Part shown: piece after piece, positions 23,986 to 32,498 of the stretch
Position numbering within the stretch: the first letter of the stretch is position 1
Layout of the letters: every line of letters starts with the position of its first letter
Program-made: the position numbers and the translations under genes
Source of the DNA: an uncultured Acetobacteraceae bacterium
GTDB taxonomy: Bacteria > Pseudomonadota > Alphaproteobacteria > Acetobacterales > Acetobacteraceae
Direction of reading: 5' to 3'
Assembly: GCA_903877125.1 (NCBI GenBank)
Contig: CAIRCM010000045.1
Location: 1-32,776 of the forward strand
Length of the DNA stretch: 32,776 nucleotides
The notes under the pieces: generated by a model
What the model was told of the DNA's origin: nothing
What the model saw: the letters and a program-made list of their open reading frames with translations, nothing else
The model's database searches: none

Positions 23986-25235
23986 AACCGGCGCGGCGAA
24001 TAGGGTGCCAGATCGATCCGCGGCTTTCGCCCGGAGACGATATCCGCGACCACCAGCCCCGTGGTTGCCCCAGCCGTTAGTCCGACATGCCCGTGCCCGA
24101 ACGCATGGACGACATCGGGGCACCCCGAAGCCGGCCCAAGGCACGGCAGCCCGTCCGGCATCGATGGGCGATGGCCCATCCAGACTTTGACGTTGTCGAG
24201 CGATAGACCCTGGGGAATCCCCGGATAGACCTTGCGGGCAAATTTCAACAGCACGTCAGCGCGTTGCCAGTTCGGATCGGCTTCGAGGCCGGCGAGTTCC
24301 ACCTGTCCGCCCAACCGCAAGCCCTGCGGCGTCATCGCACACCCCATCTTCCCGTCGCTCGGCATCACCGGGTAGCGCGGCTCGATACCGGGGTCGCGCA
24401 CGACGATGTGGTAGCCCCGTTCCGTCTCCAGCGGCACGTTATCGCCGGCCTGGCGCGCCAACACCTTCGACCAGGCGCCGGCGGCGATCACAGCGCGGTC
24501 GCAGGGAATTTCATCGCCCTGGGTGGTGACCGAGCGCAACTGTCGGTTCTCGATCCGGAACCCCGTGGCGCGGACGCGGCGGACCGCCGCTCCCTGTTCC
24601 GCCGCATGCCGCACCAGCGCGGCGACATAGGCACCGGGATCGCGGCACTGCCCGTTTTCTTCGACCAGCACGGCGAAAGTGTAATGCCGGTCGAGCGACG
24701 GTTCCCGCTGGCGCAACTCGTCCTCGTCGAGTTCCAGCCATTTGACCCCGTTTTCCGCCCGCACCTTCCATGACAACGCCTCGGCTTCGAAAGCCGCCCG
24801 ATCGGGAAATGCGAACAGCACCCCTTGTTTGGTGATCAGATCCCCGACCCCCGCTTCCTCGGCCAGCAAGCGGTGGCGTTCCGGCGCCTCGGCCAGCAGC
24901 GGCCGCAACGCCTTTCCGATCGCGCCGACTTTCGCCGGCGTGGACCCCGCAGCCAGGAACCGCCGCAGCCAGGGCAGCACCCGCGGCAAATACGACCAGC
25001 GAATCGCCAGCGGACCGAGTGGGTCGGCCAAATAGGATGGCACCTTCTTCCAGATGCCCGGGGCGGACATCGGGATGATCGAACTCGGGTTCAGCAGCGT
25101 GCCGTTGCCGTAGCTGGCCGCTTGCTCCCCGCCAGGATCGCCCGGTTCGACGATGGTGACCTGGTGACCATCCCGCAACAATTCCAACGCGCTGGCGGCG
25201 CCGACGATGCCGGCGCCGATGACAACGACATGCAC
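23982..25235 (-). CDS. FAD-dependent D-amino acid dehydrogenase-like oxidoreductase (DadA family)
   Basis: This 417-residue flavoprotein of the DAO family starts with the dinucleotide fold VVVIGAGIVGAASALEL (GxGxxG at 7-12) and has the DadA-type segments SYGNGTLLNPSS, CDRAVIAAGAWS and ERGYHIVV. It ends with GHGHVGLTAGATTGLVVADIV, the C-terminal FAD contact. Such enzymes oxidise D-amino acids to 2-oxo acids at the membrane; glycine or other N-substituted amines are also possible. It begins one base after the stop of an ABC peptide-binding-type gene in the same orientation, so uptake and oxidation of an amino compound may be linked. It overlaps the convergent PH-like gene by four bases. Confidence 0.87.
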   Translation of the reverse strand: MHVVVIGAGIVGAASALELLRDGHQVTIVEPGDPGGEQAASYGNGTLLNPSSIIPMSAPGIWKKVPSYLADPLGPLAIRWSYLPRVLPWLRRFLAAGSTPAKVGAIGKALRPLLAEAPERHRLLAEEAGVGDLITKQGVLFAFPDRAAFEAEALSWKVRAENGVKWLELDEDELRQREPSLDRHYTFAVLVEENGQCRDPGAYVAALVRHAAEQGAAVRRVRATGFRIENRQLRSVTTQGDEIPCDRAVIAAGAWSKVLARQAGDNVPLETERGYHIVVRDPGIEPRYPVMPSDGKMGCAMTPQGLRLGGQVELAGLEADPNWQRADVLLKFARKVYPGIPQGLSLDNVKVWMGHRPSMPDGLPCLGPASGCPDVVHAFGHGHVGLTAGATTGLVVADIVSGRKPRIDLAPYSPRRF

Positions 25236-25236
25236 G

Positions 25237-26820
25237 TCAGGTGTTCTTCTTCAAATTATAGAACTGCGGGAACCCGTCCGGCACATCGGTGATGTAGGAC
25301 CGGAACGCGGTGGGCTGGTCGTACATGCCAAGCGGCACGTAGGGCGGATTCTGCCAGAATTCGACCTGCATGTCGGCGGTGATCTTCTGTTGTGCCGCCA
25401 GATCGGGCGCATCGAACCAGGCATCGAACAAAGATTCGGTCTTCGCATCGGTCGGCCAACCGAACCATGCACCGGTGCCGTTGCCGCGGAAGCCGATCGC
25501 CGAGGCCGGGGAGATGTTCCCGCCGCCGCCCAGATAGGTATAGAAAATGTTCCATCCGCCCTGCTCGACAGGATTCCGGCTGGCACGGCGCTGCACGACC
25601 GAACCCCATTCCAGCGTCTGCATATCGACGTTGAAACCGATCTTGCTCAGCACGTCCGTCGCCACCTGCGCCTCGGCCCAGATATTCGGCAATGTCGTCG
25701 CGGCCAGAACCACGATTTTCCTTCCGTCATAGCCCGCCGCCGCAAGGTCCTTCTTGAGCTTGGCGTAGTCCTTAGGTCCACGCGTTGCCTCGACCCCGAT
25801 AGTGCTGGCCATGGGCGTGCCGGGCACGAAAATGCCGACATCGGTCTTGATCAGGGACGGTTCGGCACCGGCATAGGCCTCGATGATTTCCTTCTGGTCC
25901 ATCGCCGCGAGTACGACGCGCCGGATCGCCGGATTGTCGAAGGGCGGCAACAGGTGATTGAACCGAAGGCAGCCGATCTCGCCGGTGCGGTCCTTGACCG
26001 TGACGGTGATATCCTTGTTTTTCCGCAACGTAGGCACCAGATCGATCGCGGGCTGTTCCCACCAGTCGATCTCGCCGTTCGCAAGCGCCGCTGAAATGGT
26101 CGAGGCGTCGGGGATGAAATTCCACACCGTGCGGTCGATGTTCACAACCTTCGGCCCGGCGTTGAAGCTGGGGGTTCCGCTGGACCGGGGCACGTAATCG
26201 GGGTTTTTCTCCATCACGATGCGCGAGCCGGGAATACGTTCGTTGGCGACGAATTTGAACGGGCCGCTGCCGATCGCCTCGGGGATTTGTTGGAACGGGT
26301 CGGTCATCGCCAGACGTTCGGGCATCACCGCTGCATAAACCTCGGCCAGCGCATTACGCAGCAGGGGGAACGGCTTGTTCAGCCGAAAACGGATCACGCT
26401 GTCGGAGGGCGCGGAAATCTCATCGACCCGCTTCATCATCGCCTGACCGAACGGATTGCGCTTGGCGAAGCGGCTGATCGAGGCAACGCAATCCTTTGCA
26501 AGAACCTTCTGCCCGTCGTGGAATTTCAACCCGTCGCGCAGCGTCAGTTCCCAGGTCTTGCCGTCGTTTTCCGTCTTGTCGCCCGCCACCATCTGCGGCT
26601 GCACCATGTAGGACGAGTTAAGCGCATAAAGGGTATCGAACACCGCCAAAGAGTAGTTGCGGGTTATATCGGCCGTGGTCCAGACGGGATCGAGCGAGGC
26701 AAGGTCGGCATGCGGCGCGAAGGTGACGATTTTTGCTGCCTTCTGCGCGCTGACCACGCGTGGCGCGGCCAAAGCGGCGGTGCTGGCGAGGGCGGATTTC
26801 AGGACCGTACGGCGTTTCAT
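25237..26820 (-). CDS. ABC transporter substrate-binding protein (family 5, peptide/solute), copy 2
   Basis: This 527-residue periplasmic protein has a Tat-like leader (MKRRTVLKSALAST, cleavage probable at VSA-Q). Family 5 marks include LASLDPVWTTADITRNYSLAVFDTLY, WELTLRDGLKFHDGQKV, ADD-type FRLNKPFPLL and AIGSGPFKFV. Members bind peptides, nickel, opines or other solutes. It is closely related to the gene at 26889-28454: both share the same leader style, IRFRL(N/K)KPF, PFDN.-IRR and RASR blocks, so they arose by duplication. No permease or ATPase gene is present. The DadA-like gene follows after one base. AAGG upstream supports the start. Confidence 0.92.
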   Translation of the reverse strand: MKRRTVLKSALASTAALAAPRVVSAQKAAKIVTFAPHADLASLDPVWTTADITRNYSLAVFDTLYALNSSYMVQPQMVAGDKTENDGKTWELTLRDGLKFHDGQKVLAKDCVASISRFAKRNPFGQAMMKRVDEISAPSDSVIRFRLNKPFPLLRNALAEVYAAVMPERLAMTDPFQQIPEAIGSGPFKFVANERIPGSRIVMEKNPDYVPRSSGTPSFNAGPKVVNIDRTVWNFIPDASTISAALANGEIDWWEQPAIDLVPTLRKNKDITVTVKDRTGEIGCLRFNHLLPPFDNPAIRRVVLAAMDQKEIIEAYAGAEPSLIKTDVGIFVPGTPMASTIGVEATRGPKDYAKLKKDLAAAGYDGRKIVVLAATTLPNIWAEAQVATDVLSKIGFNVDMQTLEWGSVVQRRASRNPVEQGGWNIFYTYLGGGGNISPASAIGFRGNGTGAWFGWPTDAKTESLFDAWFDAPDLAAQQKITADMQVEFWQNPPYVPLGMYDQPTAFRSYITDVPDGFPQFYNLKKNT

Positions 26821-26888
26821 TCGATTGAGCCTTCCCTGGTGTGCAGGCAGCGTAACCCGATGATCACGATACCAGCAACGCGAATCCG

Positions 26889-28454
26889 TCAGACGCGCCT
26901 GACTCCGTAGAATTGCGCCAGCCCGTTGCGGATGTCGGTCAGCGATTTCGCGAACGCGGTGGGTTGGAAGTACAGCCCCAATGGTGCCGAAGAGGGGTTG
27001 GCGAAGTATTCCGCCTGGATGTCGCGTGCGCGTGCCTTCTGGGTGGCGAAATCCGGGGCGTCGAACCAGGCGGCACGCCGGCGCTCCATTTCCGGGTCGT
27101 TCGGCCAGCCATACCAGGCCTTGGCGCCGTCGGCGCGCAAATTGACGGCGGCGGCCGGGGTCACGTTCTGGGTACTGGTCTGGAGCGTGAAAAAAATGTT
27201 CCAGCCGCCTTTGTCGATCGGTGCCCGGCTGGCGCGGCGCTGCTGCACGGTTCCCCAGTCGATGGCCTGGAGTTCGACGTTGAAGCCGATACGGCGCAGG
27301 GTTTCCGACCCGACCTGCGCCAAGGCATTCTGGGCGGGAACGTCGACCGCGCCGAGCACCACGATTTTTTCGCCGTTATAGCCCGCGTCCTTCAAAGCTT
27401 TGCGCAGTGCGGCGAAGTCCTTGGGGCCGCTTTGGATGTCCAGCCCGACGTCGCTCGCCATCGGCGTGCCCGGCACGAACACGCCGACCCTGTCGCGGAT
27501 CAACTCGGGGGTGGCGCCGGCAACCGCCTGCATGAATTCCGTTTGATCGATGGATCGAACCACGATCCTGCGGATTTCCACATTGTCGAATGGCGGAAAC
27601 AACTGGTTGAACCGCATGATGCCGTTCGCGCTGGTGAAATCCTTCACCTCGACCGTGAGATTTTTCGCTGCCTTGAGCTGTGGAATCAAATCGAGAGCCG
27701 GATTGTCCCACCAGTCGAACTCCCCCGATGCCAGCGCCGAGGCAGCGGTGGAGGGGTCCGGGACAACAGTCCACTCGACCCGGTCGAAATGCGCCACCTT
27801 CGGCCCCGACGCGAATTCCGCCTTCCCGTCCGCTCGGGGTTGATAGCGTGGGAACCGCTCGTAGACGACGCGGGAGCCTGGCACGCGCTCATCCGCCTTG
27901 AACGTGAACGGGCCGCTGCCGATCGTCTCCGTCACCTGCTTGAACGGATCGGTCTTCGCTATCCGCTCGGGCATCACGACGGGAACGCTGATGATCACGG
28001 CCAGGGCGTCGGCAACCAGCGCGAACGGCTTCTTCAGGCGAAAACGGATCGTCTTGTCGTCGGGCGCGGAGATTTCATCGGTCCGCTTTTCCAACTCGCC
28101 GCCAAATCCGTCGCGCTTCCACCAGCGTTGGATGCTGGCGACCGCGTCGCGGGCGAGCACCTTTTCGCCGTCGTGGAACAGCAGCCCGTCGCGCAACGTA
28201 ATGTCCCATTGCAGGCCGTCGTTGCTGACGACATGCCCCGCCGCCATCTGCGGGTTGGCTTGGAAATCGTTATCCATGCCGTACAGCGTGTCATAGATCG
28301 CCAACGCGTGGCATCGCGTGCTGGACGCCGTGGTGAACATCGGGTCCAGGGTTGCCGGATCGGATTGCGGTATGAATTTCAGCACGCGCGCCGATTGTGC
28401 TTTTGCGACGGCGGGGGCGGCGAGGGCGGCGGCCAGGAGAGTGCGGCGTTTCAT
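26889..28454 (-). CDS. ABC transporter substrate-binding protein (family 5, peptide/solute), copy 1
   Basis: This 521-residue paralogue of the preceding entry has MKRRTLLAAALAAPAVAKAQ as a Tat- or Sec-type leader. Family blocks are PATLDPMFTTASS, WDITLRDGLLFHDGEKV, IRFRLKKPFALV, ETIGSGPFTFKADERVPGSR and RASRAPIDKGGWNIFF. It starts with an ATG that overlaps the stop of the alpha/beta hydrolase gene by four bases, and 68 bases separate it from copy 2. The two copies probably bind related ligands and share a permease encoded elsewhere. Confidence 0.92.
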   Translation of the reverse strand: MKRRTLLAAALAAPAVAKAQSARVLKFIPQSDPATLDPMFTTASSTRCHALAIYDTLYGMDNDFQANPQMAAGHVVSNDGLQWDITLRDGLLFHDGEKVLARDAVASIQRWWKRDGFGGELEKRTDEISAPDDKTIRFRLKKPFALVADALAVIISVPVVMPERIAKTDPFKQVTETIGSGPFTFKADERVPGSRVVYERFPRYQPRADGKAEFASGPKVAHFDRVEWTVVPDPSTAASALASGEFDWWDNPALDLIPQLKAAKNLTVEVKDFTSANGIMRFNQLFPPFDNVEIRRIVVRSIDQTEFMQAVAGATPELIRDRVGVFVPGTPMASDVGLDIQSGPKDFAALRKALKDAGYNGEKIVVLGAVDVPAQNALAQVGSETLRRIGFNVELQAIDWGTVQQRRASRAPIDKGGWNIFFTLQTSTQNVTPAAAVNLRADGAKAWYGWPNDPEMERRRAAWFDAPDFATQKARARDIQAEYFANPSSAPLGLYFQPTAFAKSLTDIRNGLAQFYGVRRV

Positions 28455-29308
28455 GGCGTTTCCGGTTCATGGAGTGAGGCGGATATGACCGAAGCCGCGG
28501 CGGCGGACATACCGCGGCCGCTGTGACCGACACCCGTCACGTCGATCGCGCGCCAGCGACATATCGTGCCCAGACGCGCGGCGGCTTCATGACCAAGGCG
28601 GATATAATTCTGCGCACGCTCATACCGATGCGCGCCCTGGCGCATCGACCGCGGTCCCTTGGGAAAGAACTTTCCCGTGGTCTTCGTATCGTCGGTGCCG
28701 GCCATCACGGTAATCGGAAATTCCAGCACCGGCTTAAGGGTTTCCGCGGTCAGCCCAACCTCGCCCAGGCCGAACGGCCAGGGAATGTCGAGGTCCGGCA
28801 TGGCATAGGTCCCGGCATTGGCGCTGACCGCGACGGCCACCCGGTCCCGATAGCCGAAGGAAAGCATGCGGTGGACGTATTGCCCGCCAGCGGAATGACC
28901 GAACAGCCCGTAGCGCTGGGTCGCGGTGACTCCCTCGGCGCGCAGCGCATCGAACAGACGCCCGCCGATGCCGAAGGTCCATTGCTCCCTCGGGTTGGGG
29001 ACGCCGTCCTTGGTGTGCAGGTTGCCGAAATTGTACCAGAGATATTCAGGGAAGCTGTCTTCCGGAAACTCGATGGAAATCGCCAGGATGTTGGTCTGAT
29101 CGACGTGTTCGAGCCAATAATCCCGGTACGCCCGTCCATTCCGGGCAACGCCGTGGTGAACGAACAGAATGGGCGTGTTCGCGCCGAACCCACGCGGGCA
29201 GGCCGCGTGCAGCGTAAGGCGCCGGTCGGGAAATGCCGGATCGAAATAGTCCAGCGAATGCCCGCCGGGGGACGCGGTCAGCCGCTGGAGGGTATCGGTG
29301 CTGGGCAA
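28451..29308 (-). CDS. alpha/beta hydrolase
   Basis: This 285-residue protein has the nucleophile elbow GHSAGG (S139), an oxyanion-type HHG at 51-53, a possible acid at D207 in GTDDTKT and a catalytic-type histidine H262 in GVGHSGRGM. It has no evident signal peptide, so it is probably cytosolic, unlike secreted polyhydroxyalkanoate depolymerases with similar elbows. The ester or amide substrate is unknown. Translation appears to start at TTG 29308, with GAGG nine bases upstream; no suitable ATG exists in the first 85 codons. It is coupled to the first ABC binding protein by a four-base overlap. Confidence 0.82.
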   Translation of the reverse strand: MPSTDTLQRLTASPGGHSLDYFDPAFPDRRLTLHAACPRGFGANTPILFVHHGVARNGRAYRDYWLEHVDQTNILAISIEFPEDSFPEYLWYNFGNLHTKDGVPNPREQWTFGIGGRLFDALRAEGVTATQRYGLFGHSAGGQYVHRMLSFGYRDRVAVAVSANAGTYAMPDLDIPWPFGLGEVGLTAETLKPVLEFPITVMAGTDDTKTTGKFFPKGPRSMRQGAHRYERAQNYIRLGHEAAARLGTICRWRAIDVTGVGHSGRGMSAAAASVISASLHEPETP

Positions 29309-29387
29309 ATGCGTCCGCCTCGGTCGTTCAGACCGGGCAAGGTAGCGGCCGGCGGGCGCAATGCCCAGGGGGAGGGTACGGGGAAGG

Positions 29388-30668
29388 TTACGGCACCATT
29401 TCCCCGGTGGCCCGCATTTCGGTGCGTATGGCGTCGGGCGCCCAACCGGTCAGCGCGGCAAGAGTTTCGGCCTCGGCGGCAAAGCGGGCAGGCAGGGATT
29501 TGCGGTAGGTTTCCCCGGCCGGGCAGGTGGCCCGACCGGTGAACGGATGCTGCATCACGTAACGTGCTTGGAACGGCTGCTGGTCCGGGGTTTCCTGTAG
29601 GACGAGATCTTCCGGAAAGTGGGCGTTATCGTAGCGCACGTGCAACCGTGTCACGAAGGCCTGCTGCTGCCAGGTGTTCTCCTGAACCCAGCTGGCACCA
29701 AGAGCCTTCAATTCGCCACTGTCCATGGGGGGCGCCGAGCAGGGGTCGCACGAGCCGAGGTTCCAGGCATATTCGAGGAAAGTGGAGGCGCCGTTGCGTT
29801 CCACCTGGCGTTCGAACAGAGCATCGTAGAACTGGCCGAAGCGGGATTCGACGTACATGGGAATGTTCGCGCCGGTCGGCACCTTCACCGTGGGGTAGTT
29901 CACGGTCTCGACGCGGCCGCGCTTGGTCAGCGCCATCACGATCATGTCCTGCGGTCCGGCAGCGTTGACCATGCCGAGGCGGATCGGCAGCATGAATTTC
30001 GGCGACTGATAGGTCACCTGGATCGGGCGGAGGAACCCGGTGGCGTTTTCTTCCTTGAGCCGAGCCATGTTCACCTTCGCGAGGAAGAAGTGCATGCCCT
30101 GGCGAAGGTAGCTGCCGACTGTTTCGGTCGCCGCTGCCGGGACCTTGTAGCCGTTGGCGTTCAGAAAGGCGACGAGATCGGCAGGCTTCGTCGCGGTGAT
30201 CACCACGATGTCGTATTCGCCGACGGAATATTGTTCCTCGATCCTGACGGTGGATTTCTGCATCGGAATGCCTCGCAGCATCACCCCCGCCGGGGAGGGC
30301 ATGGCCAGGGCCGTCATCGGTGGTGGAATAGGTGCGCAAGGATCGCTATCGAAATACTGCACCAGACGCGGCTTGGTGTAGTCCGCCAGATGCTGCATCA
30401 GCGAGGGGTTCAGGATTTTCACCTGTTCCTTTTTGATCACCGTCGGCACCGGAATCACCAGGCCAAACTGTTGGGGATCGCCGTGCATGTCGCTCGCCAT
30501 GCTCACTCGCGTCGCGGTGCCGTCATAGGCCAGCACCACGCGCGATGCCTTGTTGGTCAGGGGCGTATCGCCGGTCGCAACGTAGAAGCCGCAAAACGCG
30601 CTGGCGGTCTGGGTGAACATCAACGACGCGGCGGCGACGTAGGACAACAGACGGTAGGCGGGGCGCAT
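29388..30668 (-). CDS. DUF2330 domain-containing secreted protein
   Basis: This 426-residue protein has a Sec signal (ASA-F at 22-25) followed at once by CGFYVATGDTPL. The body has the DUF2330 pattern: SRVVLAYDG, FGLVIPVPTVIKKEQVKIL, YDIVVITATKPADLVAFLNANGYKVP, LRPIQVTYQSPKFMLPIRLGMVNA and a late Cys pair in GSCDPC. No C-terminal membrane anchor is seen, so it is probably periplasmic or outside the cell. Function is unknown. ATG 30668 has AGGAG upstream, lying within the end of the RnfD-like gene; a much longer reading frame in the same phase runs through that gene and is a shadow. The five-base gap to the RnfD-like gene implies one transcript. Confidence 0.85.
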   Translation of the reverse strand: MRPAYRLLSYVAAASLMFTQTASAFCGFYVATGDTPLTNKASRVVLAYDGTATRVSMASDMHGDPQQFGLVIPVPTVIKKEQVKILNPSLMQHLADYTKPRLVQYFDSDPCAPIPPPMTALAMPSPAGVMLRGIPMQKSTVRIEEQYSVGEYDIVVITATKPADLVAFLNANGYKVPAAATETVGSYLRQGMHFFLAKVNMARLKEENATGFLRPIQVTYQSPKFMLPIRLGMVNAAGPQDMIVMALTKRGRVETVNYPTVKVPTGANIPMYVESRFGQFYDALFERQVERNGASTFLEYAWNLGSCDPCSAPPMDSGELKALGASWVQENTWQQQAFVTRLHVRYDNAHFPEDLVLQETPDQQPFQARYVMQHPFTGRATCPAGETYRKSLPARFAAEAETLAALTGWAPDAIRTEMRATGEMVP

Positions 30669-30673
30669 GACGG

Positions 30674-31522
30674 TCAGACTCCTGCGGGGCGGGGCCAGGC
30701 GAAACTGTGTCCGGGGAACAGCCGGTCGAGTAGGGGCGTAAAGCAGGATATCAGCACCAGGGCATACAGGACACCTTCCCGTACCTGCCAGCGGAACAAC
30801 AACGCGTGTGCGAGGACCGCGATCGCAGCGGCGAAGATCAGGCGCCCGGTGCGGCTGTTCGGTGTGGAACGGGGGTCGGTGATCATGAACAGTGAAAAGA
30901 TCAGCAACCCACCTGACTGAATCTGATGCAGCGGAATACTCCAGGGATCGCCCAGATACCATGCTCGGTATATCAGCAACGTCAGAAAGCCGGTCAGGAA
31001 CCCAATCGCGATGTCGACCCGGGCAACCCGGGTCAGAACGAGCGCGCCAAGCGTGCCAGCAATGCCAATCAGCCAAATGGTTGTGCCCCATTGGCCGGGG
31101 GACACCCAGACTTGGTCCGTTGTCAGCAGCAGGAACACGATGGCAAACGCGGAGGGGTTGAACAGATGTTTCCCCCCGGACCGGATCAGCGCTTTCGACG
31201 CAATGGCGAGGAATGCCGCCGCAACCCACAGCAGCGGGTTGGCGGTGCGCAGCAGCAGCGACAGCGACAGGGCCGAGGACAGTGCGCTCTTCCAGTTCAG
31301 TGCCTCCCGGCGGACGTGCGACCGGGCGAGTTCGCAAATCATCGCCGTGGTAATCAGGGTGGCGATCTGCGGGAGCGACGGCCCGAAATCCAACCAGGTG
31401 GTGACGAGCACCAGGAACGTGGTTTGGGCGGCGATCTGGATGAGTCTGGGGTCGAAATGGAAACCTGAAGTGTCGGGCGCGGCCCCGACGGGGATTCGGG
31501 TAATGGGCTGCAGGCCGATCAC
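30674..31522 (-). CDS. RnfD/NqrB-like integral membrane protein, stand-alone
   Basis: This protein of about 282 residues has eight or so membrane helices and the NqrB/RnfD patterns SALSSALSLSLLL, GKHLFNPSAFAIV (about 117-129) and SGGLLIFSLFMITDP (203-217) followed by RSTPNSRTGR. In Rnf and Na+-NQR complexes this subunit carries covalent FMN through a Thr in an SGAT-type motif; I find no SGAT here, and none of the other Rnf/Nqr subunits are nearby. It may be a shortened relative working with the DUF2330 protein. The start at GTG 31522 has GGAG seven bases upstream; an in-frame GTG at 31561 lacks such a site. Confidence 0.78.
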   Translation of the reverse strand: MIGLQPITRIPVGAAPDTSGFHFDPRLIQIAAQTTFLVLVTTWLDFGPSLPQIATLITTAMICELARSHVRREALNWKSALSSALSLSLLLRTANPLLWVAAAFLAIASKALIRSGGKHLFNPSAFAIVFLLLTTDQVWVSPGQWGTTIWLIGIAGTLGALVLTRVARVDIAIGFLTGFLTLLIYRAWYLGDPWSIPLHQIQSGGLLIFSLFMITDPRSTPNSRTGRLIFAAAIAVLAHALLFRWQVREGVLYALVLISCFTPLLDRLFPGHSFAWPRPAGV

Positions 31523-31693
31523 GAGTACGTCTCCGCTGGAGTGCGACAAACCAGGGTGCACTATGGCCGGGTCTGGGCAGTAGCGGGGACTGAAGGCGGA
31601 TCAAAACTTCGAGACGAGACACGGAAACCCGCCGGGGTCGCCAAAATGCGGCCCCGGGGAAGATCCGTTCGGTTGGCCCCGAACCCGGTAATC

Positions 31694-32485
31694 TTACGCC
31701 TTTGCGACGGCTCGCTTGGTGATTACGCCAACCAGATGCGCCCGGTACTCGGCGCTGGCGTGGATGTCGCTGTTCATGTCGTCGGCCGGTGTACTCACAC
31801 CCGCCGTCGCGTCGGGCGAGAAATTGGCGGACAGCGCCTTCTCCATGCCCTCGTGCCGGAATACTCCGCCTTGGCTCGCGCCGGTGATCGCCACCCGAAC
31901 GCCGGCGGCGAACTTGGCCACGAACACGCCAACGATCGCGTAGCGGGACGCCGGGTTCTTGAACTTCTCGTAAGCGGCCTTCTCCGGGATCGGGAAACTC
32001 ACGGACGTGATGATCTCGCCCTGCTCCAGCGCGGTGGTGAACATGCCCTGGAAGTATTCGTCAGCCGGGATCGACCGCTTGTTCGTCACGATCGTCGCGC
32101 CGAGCGCCAGCACGGCGGAGGGATAGCACGCCGCCGGGTCGTTGTTGGCGAGCGAACCGCCGATGGTCCCGCGATGGCGCACGGCCTCATCGCCGATGCC
32201 GCCGGCCAGGGCGGCCAACGCCGGAATGGCCTTGCGGACCTCCGCGCTGGCGGCGACCACGCAATGGCGGGTCATCGCACCGATGGTGACGGTCGTCGCC
32301 GTGACCGTGATCCCGGAAAGGCCCAGGCCTGACAGATCGACCACCTGGGTCGGTTTGGCCAGGCGCTGTTTCAGCACCGGGATATAGGTCATGCCGCCGG
32401 CGAGGGCCTTGGCTTCATCGTCGCCGGCGAGCACGGCAACGGCGTCGGCGATCGTGGCCGGCTTTGCGTAGGTAAAATCGTACAT
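31694..32485 (-). CDS. FAD-binding subunit of a molybdenum hydroxylase (CoxM-like)
   Basis: This 263-residue protein is the medium subunit that passes electrons from the [2Fe-2S] subunit to an acceptor. FAD-binding signatures ALAGGMTYIP (27-36) and RGTIGGSLANNDP (105-117) are intact. The length is a little under the usual 280-290. AAGGAG upstream supports ATG 32485. It follows the CoxL-type gene with a 13-base gap; the small subunit is presumably further along the operon or outside the window, since the next gene downstream (RnfD-like) is unrelated and 170 bases away. This is a different set from the one at 1-2382. Confidence 0.93.
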   Translation of the reverse strand: MYDFTYAKPATIADAVAVLAGDDEAKALAGGMTYIPVLKQRLAKPTQVVDLSGLGLSGITVTATTVTIGAMTRHCVVAASAEVRKAIPALAALAGGIGDEAVRHRGTIGGSLANNDPAACYPSAVLALGATIVTNKRSIPADEYFQGMFTTALEQGEIITSVSFPIPEKAAYEKFKNPASRYAIVGVFVAKFAAGVRVAITGASQGGVFRHEGMEKALSANFSPDATAGVSTPADDMNSDIHASAEYRAHLVGVITKRAVAKA

Positions 32486-32498
32486 CGTTCCGACTCCT

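Noticed and set aside
26913-28526. 537-codon plus-strand frame opposite the first ABC binding protein
   Set aside because: The minus-strand protein has all family blocks; the plus-strand reading has none.
29388-31622. 744-codon minus-strand frame that would fuse extra sequence to the DUF2330 protein
   Set aside because: The extra part is the RnfD-like gene read in the wrong frame, and a signal peptide plus AGGAG mark the true start at 30668.
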